From: Achromobacter denitrificans NBRC 15125
GTDB lineage: Bacteria; Pseudomonadota; Gammaproteobacteria; Burkholderiales; Burkholderiaceae_B
Assembly (NCBI RefSeq): GCF_001571365.1
Contig: NZ_BCTQ01000032.1
Coordinates: 1 to 64,000, forward strand
Direction of reading: 5' to 3'
Length of the DNA stretch: 64,000 bases
Shown: one piece after another, positions 43,092 through 51,212 of the stretch
How the letters are laid out: each line of letters begins with the position of its first letter
Numbering within the stretch: position 1 is the stretch's first letter
Program-made: the position numbers and the translations under genes
Notes under the pieces: generated by a model
What the model was told of the DNA's origin: nothing
What the model saw: only the letters and a program-made list of their open reading frames with translations
The model's database searches: none

Positions 43092-44789
43092 TCAGGGCCT
43101 GGCGGGGGACCGCGCCGGTTCGGCGGGCGGCGCGGCGGGCTTGAGTTCCCGGCGCAGGATCTTGCCGACGTTGGTGCGCGGCAGGTCGTCGCGGAATTCG
43201 ACGTAGCGCGGCACCTTGTAGCCGGTCAGCTGCTTGCGGCAGTGGGCGATCAGGGTCTCGGCGTCCAGGCCGGGATCCTTGCGGATGACGTAGAGCTTGA
43301 CGGCCTCGCCGGAGCGCTCGTCGGGCACGCCGACCGCGGCCACCTCCTTCACGCCCGGGTGCAGGGCGGCGACGTCCTCGACCTCGTTGGGGTACACGTT
43401 GAAGCCCGACACCAGGATCATGTCTTTCTTGCGGTCGACCAGGAACACGTAGCCGTTTTCGTCCACGTAGCCGATGTCGCCGGTGCGCAGGAAACCGTCC
43501 GCGTACAGCACCAGCGCGGTTTCATCGGGGCGCTTCCAGTAGCCTTGCGTGACCTGCGGGCCGCGCACGCAGATCTCCCCGCTTTCGCCCACGCCCAGTT
43601 CCCGGCCTTCGTCGTCGCGGATGGAGAGTTCGGTGGACGGCACGGGCAGGCCGATGGATCCGGTGAAGACCTTCACGTCCAGCGGATTGATGGTGACGGC
43701 GGGCGAGGTTTCGGTGAGCCCATAGGCCTGCGCGAGCGAGCGGCCGGTCACGGCCTGCCAGCGGTCGGCCACGGAACGCTGCACCGCCATGCCGCCGCCC
43801 ATGGTGAGCCGCAGCCGGGAGAAGTCCAGGCGCGCGAAGTCGGGGTGGTTGAGCAGCGCGTTGAAGAGCGTGTTGACGCCGGTGAACGCGGAAAACGGCA
43901 CCTTGCGCATTTCCTTGATCAGCCCGGGGATGTCGCGCGGGTTGAGGATGAGCAGGTTGCTCGCGCCCATCTTCATGAAGGTGAGGCAGTTCGCCGTGAG
44001 CGCGAAGATGTGATACAGCGGCAAGGCCGTCACGATGCACTCCCGGCCTTCGGTCACCAGGGGCCGCACCCAGGCATAGGCCTGGCTCAGGTTCGCCACC
44101 AGGTTGCCGTGGGTCAGCATGGCGGCCTTGGCCACGCCCGTGGTGCCGCCCGTGTACTGCAGGCAGGCCAGGTCGCGCTGGTCGAGATCCACCTCGGCGA
44201 AGGGCGCGGCGCGCCCCGCGCGCAGGGCGTCGCGCAGCCGGATGCTGCGGGGCAGGGACCACGCGGGCACCAGGCGCTTGACGCGGCGGACCACGAAGTC
44301 CACCAGGCGCCCCTTGACCGGGCCCAGCAGTTCGCCGATGGAGGTCACCACCACGCGCTCCACCGCGGTGCCGGCCAGCGCGTTTTGCAGGGTGGCGGCA
44401 AAGTTGTCCGCGACCACGATGGCGCGGGCGCCGGAATCGGCCAGCTGGTGCTGGAGTTCATGCGCGGTATAGAGCGGGTTGCAGTTGACGACCACGCAGC
44501 CGGCGCGCAGGGCGCCGAACAGGCACACGGGGTATTGCAGCAGGTTGGGCATCATGAGCGCGACGCGGTCGCCGTGCCCCAGGCCGTTGGCGTGCAGCCA
44601 TGCCGCGAAGTCGCGGGTCAGGCGGTCGAGCTCCGCGTAGCGGATCGATTTGCCCATGCTGATGTACGCGGTCTTGTCGGCGTAGCGCCGGCAGCTGTCG
44701 CGCACGACCGAGACCAGCGTCGTTACGCCATCCATCTCGATTTCCGCGGGCACGCCGGGAGGGTAGCTTTTCTGCCAGATTCGTTCCAT
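43092..44789 (-). CDS. fadD: long-chain fatty acid-CoA ligase
   Basis: A 565-residue ANL-family ligase that activates imported fatty acids. The P-loop is LQYTGGTTGVAKAAMLTH, then AQAYGLTETSPAV, LRTGDIGYVDENGYVFLVDRKKDMILVSGFNVYPNEVE and the catalytic Lys in NVGKILRRELK. Length is standard for FadD. The ATG at 44789 lies 9 bases from a small inverted-repeat element that separates it from the rest of the fad cluster, so its promoter may lie within or be displaced by that element. Confidence 0.93.
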   Translation of the reverse strand: MERIWQKSYPPGVPAEIEMDGVTTLVSVVRDSCRRYADKTAYISMGKSIRYAELDRLTRDFAAWLHANGLGHGDRVALMMPNLLQYPVCLFGALRAGCVVVNCNPLYTAHELQHQLADSGARAIVVADNFAATLQNALAGTAVERVVVTSIGELLGPVKGRLVDFVVRRVKRLVPAWSLPRSIRLRDALRAGRAAPFAEVDLDQRDLACLQYTGGTTGVAKAAMLTHGNLVANLSQAYAWVRPLVTEGRECIVTALPLYHIFALTANCLTFMKMGASNLLILNPRDIPGLIKEMRKVPFSAFTGVNTLFNALLNHPDFARLDFSRLRLTMGGGMAVQRSVADRWQAVTGRSLAQAYGLTETSPAVTINPLDVKVFTGSIGLPVPSTELSIRDDEGRELGVGESGEICVRGPQVTQGYWKRPDETALVLYADGFLRTGDIGYVDENGYVFLVDRKKDMILVSGFNVYPNEVEDVAALHPGVKEVAAVGVPDERSGEAVKLYVIRKDPGLDAETLIAHCRKQLTGYKVPRYVEFRDDLPRTNVGKILRRELKPAAPPAEPARSPARP

Positions 44790-44798
44790 CGTCGTTAG

Positions 44799-44954
44799 GG
44801 CCTGTTAACACTAAAAGGAACCTTGCACAGGCCCGTAATCGGGCGCCTCTCTGCGTTGCGAAGGCTCGCCGTGGTCCCGCCACGACTGCGCTTCGCGCCT
44901 TGATAGTCGCCCATCTGGGTACTCATGCGAGGCTCCTTTTAGTGTTGACAGGCT
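44799..44954. mobile_element. MITE-like element with about 28-base terminal inverted repeats
   Basis: The left end GGCCTGTTAACACTAAAAGG continues ACCTTG (44799-44825) and is matched by the complement of 44928-44954, with three mismatches. TTAG lies at the left edge and CTAG at the right, the YTAR-type target used by some IS5-family elements. No transposase fits in about 156 bases, so it would be a non-autonomous derivative. The stop of the chalcone-isomerase-like gene is formed at the right edge. Confidence 0.6.
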
Positions 44955-45545
44955 CTAGTTGCCCAAGAGGGCTTTCTTCAGTGAGGCCTGCGCGGGCTTG
45001 TCGCCCAGCCAGACGCGCAACAGGGCGCGGGCGAAAACGGGGTCGTCGATGCGGCCTCGCGGTTGGCCGTTGCCGGCCACCGAAACGCCCCGGGCATCGA
45101 AGTCCAGGTCGATCACGTCGCCTTCGCGGACCGTGCCGATTTCCGCCATCAGGGCGGACAGGCGTTGCGCCGGCGCTTGCAGGGCGGCGAGCTCGCGCGC
45201 CGGGGTATTGTCGCGCAAACCGTCCTGGAGGGCCTCGTCCAGGGTTTTGCCGTCCACGTCGCGCAGCAGTCGCAGGCGCAGGCGGCGGGGCTGGTCGCTG
45301 TCGATCAGCGCGGCCGCGTCGCTGTTTTTTTCGGTGGCGTACAGCGCGGCCACATAGACCTTGACGATGACTTTCGTGCGCACGCCGGCGCCATTGAGCA
45401 CCAGCGCCTGCCCGCCCGACGACACGGTGGCGGGCACGCTCGCGCCGGCGATCTGCAGGTCGGCCGCTGGGGCGGGGCCGGCGGCCAGGCAGGCCGCCAG
45501 CGCCAGGCTCAGGGCGGCGGATCGTCCTCCGGGGGGGCAGGGCAT
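44955..45545 (-). CDS. exported chalcone-isomerase-like protein
   Basis: A 196-residue protein whose signal peptide ends PAPAAD. The mature part begins LQIAGASVPATVSSGGQALVLNGAGVRTKVIVKVYVAALYA, characteristic of the bacterial chalcone-isomerase-like family. Members lack flavonoid substrates; the fold can bind fatty acids, which suits its place in a fatty-acid locus, but that role is inference. AGGAGGAG stands before ATG 45545. The start overlaps the hotdog-protein gene by 37 bases. Its TAG is the flank of the MITE-like element. Confidence 0.85.
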   Translation of the reverse strand: MPCPPGGRSAALSLALAACLAAGPAPAADLQIAGASVPATVSSGGQALVLNGAGVRTKVIVKVYVAALYATEKNSDAAALIDSDQPRRLRLRLLRDVDGKTLDEALQDGLRDNTPARELAALQAPAQRLSALMAEIGTVREGDVIDLDFDARGVSVAGNGQPRGRIDDPVFARALLRVWLGDKPAQASLKKALLGN

Positions 45546-46054
45546 TTGTCTCCTCCTGTGTTCTTCTGCTTGTAGAACGCCTTGTCCGCGATGTAGATCG
45601 TGCGCTCCACGACGGCATAGACGACGCCGTCCTTGTCCTTGAGTTCCACCGTGTAGTCGCGGGTGGTCTCGTGCTGGCGCGCCAGGATCCGGCGGATCTC
45701 GGCGATTTCGCCGGTTGGCAGGCGGAAGTCGGCGTACAGGGTTGCGTACGCGGGCTTGCGGTAGCGGATGGATGCCGCCTTGTCCCAGACGACGTGGTCC
45801 GCGCCCAGCGCGGCCATGAGCATGGTGGGATGGGCGCCGTCGGTCACCGCGAACAGCGAGCCGCCGTACATGGACCCCACGATGTTGCGGGTGCGGCGCA
45901 GCAGCGGCAGCTTGATGCGGATGTGCTGGAAATCCGGCGACACCAGCATCACGCGGCCGCCGGTGGCGCGAAACGCCGGATGCAGGTTGAATCCCACCCG
46001 CATCAGGCGCGCGCGCCACTGCGGCGACAGGCTCTTGAACCAATAGGGCTTCAT
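45509..46054 (-). CDS. hotdog-fold protein, DUF4442-like putative thioesterase
   Basis: A 181-residue protein. The segment NIVGSMYGGSLFAVTDGAHPTMLMAALGADHVVWDKAASIRYRKPAYATLYADFRL fits the DUF4442/YiiD-C hotdog family, related to acyl-CoA thioesterases. It could hydrolyse acyl-CoA or buffer intermediates. A Lys-rich, Pro-rich tail (KQKNTGGDKCPAPPEDDPPP) overlaps the next start and may be dispensable. It lies 16 bases after fadA in the same direction. Confidence 0.8.
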   Translation of the reverse strand: MKPYWFKSLSPQWRARLMRVGFNLHPAFRATGGRVMLVSPDFQHIRIKLPLLRRTRNIVGSMYGGSLFAVTDGAHPTMLMAALGADHVVWDKAASIRYRKPAYATLYADFRLPTGEIAEIRRILARQHETTRDYTVELKDKDGVVYAVVERTIYIADKAFYKQKNTGGDKCPAPPEDDPPP

Positions 46055-46070
46055 GCTGCCGCCGCGCCGC

Positions 46071-47270
46071 CTACATGGCTTCGAACAGGCCCGCGGCGCC
46101 CATGCCGGTGCCGATGCACATGGTCACCAGGCCGTACTTGCCGCCGGTGCGGCGCAGGCCGTGGGTGATGGTGGCCGTGCGGATCGCGCCGGTGGCGCCC
46201 AGCGGATGGCCCAGCGCGATGGCGCCGCCCAGCGGGTTGACCTTGGCCGGATCGAGTTTGAGTTCGCGGATGACGGCCAGGGACTGGGCGGCGAAGGCTT
46301 CGTTCAGTTCGATCCAGTCCAGGTCGTCCTGGGCGATGCCGGCGCGCGCCAGCACCTTGGGGATCGCCGCGACCGGGCCGATGCCCATGATCTCGGGCGG
46401 CACGCCGGCCACCGCGAAGCCGGCGAAGCGCGCCAGCGGGCTCAGGTTGAACTCGCGCAGGATCCGTTCGGACACCAGGATCACGGCGGCGGCGCCGTCC
46501 GACATCTGTGAGCTGTTGCCGGCGGTGACGCTGCCGCGCGCGGCGAACACCGGCTTGAGCCGGGCCAGGGCCTCCATGCTGCTGTCCGGCCGCGGGCCTT
46601 CGTCCACCTCCACCAGGCGGCGCGCGACGCGCACCGCGCCGCTGGCGCCATCGGGCAGGTGCGAGACCACTTCGTAAGGCGTGGTCTCGGCGCGGAAATG
46701 CCCGGCGGCGATGGCGGCGCAGGCCTTCTGGTGCGACGCCAGGGCGAAGGCGTCCTGGTCCTCGCGCGAGACCTTCCAGCGTTCGGCGACCTTTTCGCCC
46801 GTCAGGCCCATGCCGAACGCCATGCCGAGGTTCTCTTCATGCGCGAAGATGGCCGGGTTCATCGATACCTTGTTGCCCATGATCTGCGGCATCGCGCTCA
46901 TGGACTCGGTGCCCGCGCCGATCATGATGTCGGCCTCGCCCATGCGGATGCGCGCGGCGGCGTCCGCCACCGCCTGCAGCCCCGAGGCGCAGAAGCGGTT
47001 CACGGTGACCCCGGCCACGCTTTGCGGCAGGCCGGCAAGCAACAGGCCGATGCGGGCCACGTTCATGCCCTGCTCGGCCTCCGGCATGGCGCAGCCGGCG
47101 ATCACGTCTTCGATGCGGGCATGGTCCAGCCCCGGCACCTGCGCCAGCGCGCCGTTCAGCGCCGCGGCCAGCATGTCGTCGGGCCGGGTGGTGGCGTAGG
47201 CGCCGTTGCGCTTGCCCACCGGCAGGCGCGTGGCGGCGACGATGTAGGCGTCTTGAATCTGCGTGCTCAT
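46071..47270 (-). CDS. fadA: acetyl-CoA acyltransferase (3-ketoacyl-CoA thiolase)
   Basis: A 399-residue thiolase cleaving 3-ketoacyl-CoA with CoA. The acyl-accepting Cys is in VNRFCASGLQAVADAA, with NEAFAAQSLAVIREL, GGAIALGHPLGATGAIR and the C-terminal CIGTGMGAAGLFE completing the active site. Two close ATGs exist. That at 47270 has AGGA seven bases upstream and is preferred over 47276. It follows fadB by 145 bases containing a GC-rich stem. Confidence 0.93.
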   Translation of the reverse strand: MSTQIQDAYIVAATRLPVGKRNGAYATTRPDDMLAAALNGALAQVPGLDHARIEDVIAGCAMPEAEQGMNVARIGLLLAGLPQSVAGVTVNRFCASGLQAVADAAARIRMGEADIMIGAGTESMSAMPQIMGNKVSMNPAIFAHEENLGMAFGMGLTGEKVAERWKVSREDQDAFALASHQKACAAIAAGHFRAETTPYEVVSHLPDGASGAVRVARRLVEVDEGPRPDSSMEALARLKPVFAARGSVTAGNSSQMSDGAAAVILVSERILREFNLSPLARFAGFAVAGVPPEIMGIGPVAAIPKVLARAGIAQDDLDWIELNEAFAAQSLAVIRELKLDPAKVNPLGGAIALGHPLGATGAIRTATITHGLRRTGGKYGLVTMCIGTGMGAAGLFEAM

Positions 47271-47415
47271 ATTCATTTCCTCATGTGTCCACAGGACATA
47301 ACACTCCCGCATGCCGCGGTCTTCCCTAATCCAGGCCGCGCGGATCCGGCTCCGCCGGTCCGCCACCGGCGCCCCCCCGGGGGGGAAGCGCCGCAGGCGC
47401 TGCGGGGGGGAGCCC

Positions 47416-49806
47416 CTAATTCCGCAATGGCTTGCCCGTGTCCAGCGTATGGCGGATGCGTGCCTGGGTTTCGGGCGTGCGCAGCAGCGCCACGAACTCC
47501 TTGCGCTCCACGGCCAGCAGCCATTCCTCATCCACCTTCGCGCCGGTGTCGACCTCGCCGCCGCACAAGGCGACGGCCGCGCTGCGCGCCACCCGGTAGT
47601 CGTGCGCGCTGATCATGCCGCCTTCGCGCATGTTGACCAGCACCATTTCGAAGTTGGCGATGCCGTTGCGGCCGGCCACCGGCACGTCGCGCAGGCGCGG
47701 CGGCGGCGCATAGCCGGCCTCGGCCGCGGCGCGCGCCTGGCTGATGGCGACGAACAGCAGCTCGTCGGGATGGAACACCACCACGTCGTGCTCGCGGGCG
47801 AAGCCCGCCGCGACGGCTTCCAGCGCGCTCTTGGCGACCTGGGCCGTGGCGATGTTCTGGAAGACCGGTTGCAGGTAGGGGAAGACCTCGCCCGGCGTGG
47901 CCGTGCGGGCCGCCAGCACGGCGGCGCGGGCGGCGAATTCCTTGCTGCCGCCGCCGGCCGGGATCAGCCCCACGCCGGCCTCGACCAGGCCGATATAGCT
48001 TTCCAGCGCCAGCACCCGGTGCGAGGCGTGCATCAGGAATTCGCAGCCGCCGCCCAACGCCATGCCCTGCACGGCGGCGACGGTCGGGATCTGCGCATAC
48101 TTGAACGAGAGCGAGGTGCGCTGGAACTTCTCGACCGTGGCTTCCAGCATTTCCCATTGGCCGGCGGCGCAGGCCTCGGCCACCTGCTGGAGATTCGCGC
48201 CGACGGCGAAGGGCGCGTCGTGCCAGATCACCAAGCCGTCGAATTCGCGTTCGGCCTTGGCCACCGATTCCAGGATGCCGTCGAGCACTTCGGCGCCCAG
48301 CGTGTGATTGCGGGACGTGACCGACAGGATGGCGATGCCGGCGTCGACCTGCGGCAGATGCCACAGGCGCACGCCCTCGTTTTCCCAGACCGTGACGCCG
48401 CGTTCGGGCGCGCCCTCGCCGTACAGGCGCTCGGGAAACAGCTGGCGGCGGTACACCGGCAGGGCCGAGCGCGGACGCAGTTGGCCCGTGCGGGCGGAAT
48501 ACGAGCCTTCCGGCGTATGCACGCCCTGGCGCGCGGGCTCCAGCGCCCAGGCCGGCAGCGGGGCGTCGCTCATGCTGCGGCCGGCCGCGATGTCCTCGGC
48601 CACGGCCGCGGCGATGCCTTGCCAGCCGGCGGCCTGCCAGGTTTCAAACGGCCCTTGCCCCCAGCCGAAGCCCCAGCGCATGGCCAGGTCCAGGTCGCGG
48701 GCGTTATCCGCCACGTGTTCCAGCTGCACCGCGCTGTAGTGGAAGATGTCGCGGAACAGGCTCCACAGGAACTGGGCCTGGGGATGCTCGCTGGCGCGCA
48801 GCGCGGCGAATCGGCGCGCCGGGTCGCGTTCCTTGAGCAGGGCCGCGACCTCATCGGACAGCTTGCCCGCGCTGGGCACGTAATCCTGCGCCTTCAGGTC
48901 CAGCACCAGGATGTCGCGGCCCTGCTTGCGGTAGACGCCCGCGCCGCTCTTCTGGCCCAGCGCGCCCTTGGCGATCAGGGCGGACAGCCAGCCGGGCAGC
49001 GCGAAGTAGCGATGCCAGGGGTCGTCCGGCAGGTTCTTCTCCATGGTGCCCACCACGTGGGCCAGCGTGTCCAGCCCGACCACGTCGGCGGTGCGGTAGG
49101 TGGCGCTCTTGGGCCGGCCGATCCTGGGGCCGGTCAGGGCGTCGACCTCGTCGAAGCCCAGCCCGAGGCGGGCGGTGTGGTGCATCGCGGCCAGGATGGA
49201 GAACACGCCGATGCGGTTGGCCACGAAGTTGGGGGTGTCCAGCGCGCGGACCACGCCCTTGCCGAGCTTGGACGTCAGCCAGGTTTCCAGCTGGTCGAGC
49301 ACGGCGAGGCGGGTGTGCGGGGTGGCGATGATCTCCACCAGCCGCATGTAGCGCGGCGGGTTGAAAAAGTGGATGCCGCAGAAGCGGTCGCGCAGGCTTT
49401 CGGGCAGCGCGCGGGCCAGGGCGTCGATCGACAGGCCGGAAGTATTCGAGGCGATGATGGCGCCGGGCGCGACGTGGGGCGCGATGCGTTCGTACAGCGC
49501 GGTCTTCCAGTCCATGCGTTCGGCGATGGCTTCGATGACCAGGTCGCAGCCTTGCAGCCGGTCCAGGTGGTCGTCGTAGTTCGCCGGCGTGATCAGCGCC
49601 AGGCGCGCGGCGCCCGCCAGCGGCGCCGGTTCCAGTTTCCTCAGGCCGGCCAGCGCCTTCTTCACGATGCCGTTGCGGTCGCCTTCGGGCGCGGCCAGGT
49701 CGAACAGCGTGACCGGCACGCCGGCGTTGGCCAGGTGGGCGGCGATCTGCGCGCCCATGACGCCGGCACCCAGGACGGCGACGTGTTTGACGACGAACTT
49801 GCTCAA
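47416..49806 (-). CDS. fadB: 3-hydroxyacyl-CoA dehydrogenase / enoyl-CoA hydratase, bifunctional
   Basis: A 796-residue beta-oxidation enzyme. Here the NAD-binding dehydrogenase comes first (VAVLGAGVMGAQIAAHLANAG near residue 9; SNTSGLSIDALA; GIHFFNPPRYMRLVEII). The hydratase domain is C-terminal (VQGMALGGGCEFLMHASHRVLA, GLVEAGVGLIPAGGGSKEF), the reverse of E. coli FadB. The start is TTG 49806 with AGGAG seven bases upstream. It is one of two different bifunctional enzymes in the cluster. Confidence 0.93.
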   Translation of the reverse strand: MSKFVVKHVAVLGAGVMGAQIAAHLANAGVPVTLFDLAAPEGDRNGIVKKALAGLRKLEPAPLAGAARLALITPANYDDHLDRLQGCDLVIEAIAERMDWKTALYERIAPHVAPGAIIASNTSGLSIDALARALPESLRDRFCGIHFFNPPRYMRLVEIIATPHTRLAVLDQLETWLTSKLGKGVVRALDTPNFVANRIGVFSILAAMHHTARLGLGFDEVDALTGPRIGRPKSATYRTADVVGLDTLAHVVGTMEKNLPDDPWHRYFALPGWLSALIAKGALGQKSGAGVYRKQGRDILVLDLKAQDYVPSAGKLSDEVAALLKERDPARRFAALRASEHPQAQFLWSLFRDIFHYSAVQLEHVADNARDLDLAMRWGFGWGQGPFETWQAAGWQGIAAAVAEDIAAGRSMSDAPLPAWALEPARQGVHTPEGSYSARTGQLRPRSALPVYRRQLFPERLYGEGAPERGVTVWENEGVRLWHLPQVDAGIAILSVTSRNHTLGAEVLDGILESVAKAEREFDGLVIWHDAPFAVGANLQQVAEACAAGQWEMLEATVEKFQRTSLSFKYAQIPTVAAVQGMALGGGCEFLMHASHRVLALESYIGLVEAGVGLIPAGGGSKEFAARAAVLAARTATPGEVFPYLQPVFQNIATAQVAKSALEAVAAGFAREHDVVVFHPDELLFVAISQARAAAEAGYAPPPRLRDVPVAGRNGIANFEMVLVNMREGGMISAHDYRVARSAAVALCGGEVDTGAKVDEEWLLAVERKEFVALLRTPETQARIRHTLDTGKPLRN

Positions 49807-49858
49807 GGAAGTCTCCTGAAAGAGCGGAGGGCGGGCGGACCCGCCGTCCGGGGCAAGG

Positions 49859-51181
49859 CTAGAAGCGGGACGACAGCTGCACGCCCAGGATGTGGGCGTT
49901 GCTGTCGTAGGTGCCCGCGACGCGGCCCTTGGTCAGCTGGCTGCCGGACGTGGTGTCGATGTCCGTCTTGCGCAGATACAGATAGGTATAACCCACGTCG
50001 AGCGTCGTGTTCTTGGTGGCCTGCCATTGAACGCCGGTCGACAGCCAGTAGCGGTCATTGTCGGGCAGCGAGGTCGGGCGGTCGGATTCCTTGTACACGG
50101 GCGACTGGTCGAAGGCTACGCCGAACTTCCACTTCCAGTCGGGCGCGAACTTGTAGTTGGCGCCCACGGCGACGCGCCAGGTGTCGCGGAAGTTCAGCGG
50201 CAGCTCGTCGTCGCGCGCGCCGGTGCCGGAATTGCGGATCTTCAGGCTCGGAATGCTGCTCCAGCCCGTCCACGAGATGTCGCCCAGCAGTTCCCAGCGT
50301 TCGTTCAGCTGGTGCGCGCCGCTCAGCACCAGGGTGTCGGGCAGGGTCACGGTGGCCTTGGAGTCGAACGAGACCGAGTTGCCGCGCGGATAGATGTTGT
50401 CGATGTCCGTGTCGCCCTTGGCCGTGTGCTTGATCTTGGAGCGGTAGGACAGGCCGATGCGGGTGTCTTCGGTGGGTTGCAGCATGAAGCCCACGTTCCA
50501 GCCCCAGGCGTCGCCCTTGAGGTTCAGGTCGGCGTCGCCGTTGGTGCCCAGCGCCATGCCGGGAACGGGGAGCACGGCCTTCTTCTTGTAGTTGGCGTCG
50601 ATGTGCTGCCAGTTCAGGCCGAAGCCCATCGAGAACTGTTCGTTGACCTTGTACGCGACCGAGGGGTTGATGTTGATCGTCTTGATGTCGAACTTGTTGG
50701 AGTGGTACTGGCCCACCCAGTCGTCGTCGTATTCGGTCATGAGGCCGAAGGGGGCGCCGATGCCCAGGCCCAGGTACCACTGTTCGTTCACCTGCCAGGA
50801 GGCGTAGAGGTTGGGCACCACGCCCAGGTTGCCGGCGTCGCCGCCGTTGCCGCCGGTGGGGATCGAGCCGCCCAGGCCGGCCCCGGGCAGGCCGGGGATG
50901 GTGGGGTTGCGGCTGTTGCCGTTGTCCTTGAACTTGAAGGACGGCTTGATCAGGTTGACACCGCCCGATACGTTGAAGCCCGGCAGGTAGGTCATGCCGG
51001 CCGGGTTGTAGTAGATGATGCTGGCGTTTTCCGGATTTGCCGCCGAGCCCGCGTATGCGTTGCCCAGTCCGCTGGCGTTCTGCTCAAGGAGCTGAAAGCC
51101 GGCCGAATGGGCTGCCGTTGCTGCGCCCAGGCCGGCCACGAAGACCGACAAGGTGCTCAGGGACAATGAACGTCTGCTCAT
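49859..51181 (-). CDS. fadL: outer membrane long-chain fatty acid transporter
   Basis: A 440-residue OmpP1/FadL/TodX barrel. The signal peptide ends AHSA, and the mature protein starts GFQLLEQNASGLGNAYAGSAANPENASIIYYNPAGMTYL, the hatch region with the NPA motif that gates lateral fatty-acid entry. The C-terminus ends in Phe. ATG 51181 follows a GAGGAG-like stretch. It sits 31 bases after the FadJ-like gene within the fad operon. Confidence 0.93.
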   Translation of the reverse strand: MSRRSLSLSTLSVFVAGLGAATAAHSAGFQLLEQNASGLGNAYAGSAANPENASIIYYNPAGMTYLPGFNVSGGVNLIKPSFKFKDNGNSRNPTIPGLPGAGLGGSIPTGGNGGDAGNLGVVPNLYASWQVNEQWYLGLGIGAPFGLMTEYDDDWVGQYHSNKFDIKTININPSVAYKVNEQFSMGFGLNWQHIDANYKKKAVLPVPGMALGTNGDADLNLKGDAWGWNVGFMLQPTEDTRIGLSYRSKIKHTAKGDTDIDNIYPRGNSVSFDSKATVTLPDTLVLSGAHQLNERWELLGDISWTGWSSIPSLKIRNSGTGARDDELPLNFRDTWRVAVGANYKFAPDWKWKFGVAFDQSPVYKESDRPTSLPDNDRYWLSTGVQWQATKNTTLDVGYTYLYLRKTDIDTTSGSQLTKGRVAGTYDSNAHILGVQLSSRF

Positions 51182-51212
51182 GGTACTGCCTCCTCGTATT
51201 GGATGTATGCCT

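Noticed and set aside
47311..50433. A plus-strand frame of about 1040 residues antisense to fadB.
   Set aside because: Its translation is repetitive Gly/Ala/Arg/Gln with no domain; fadB and fadL explain the region fully.
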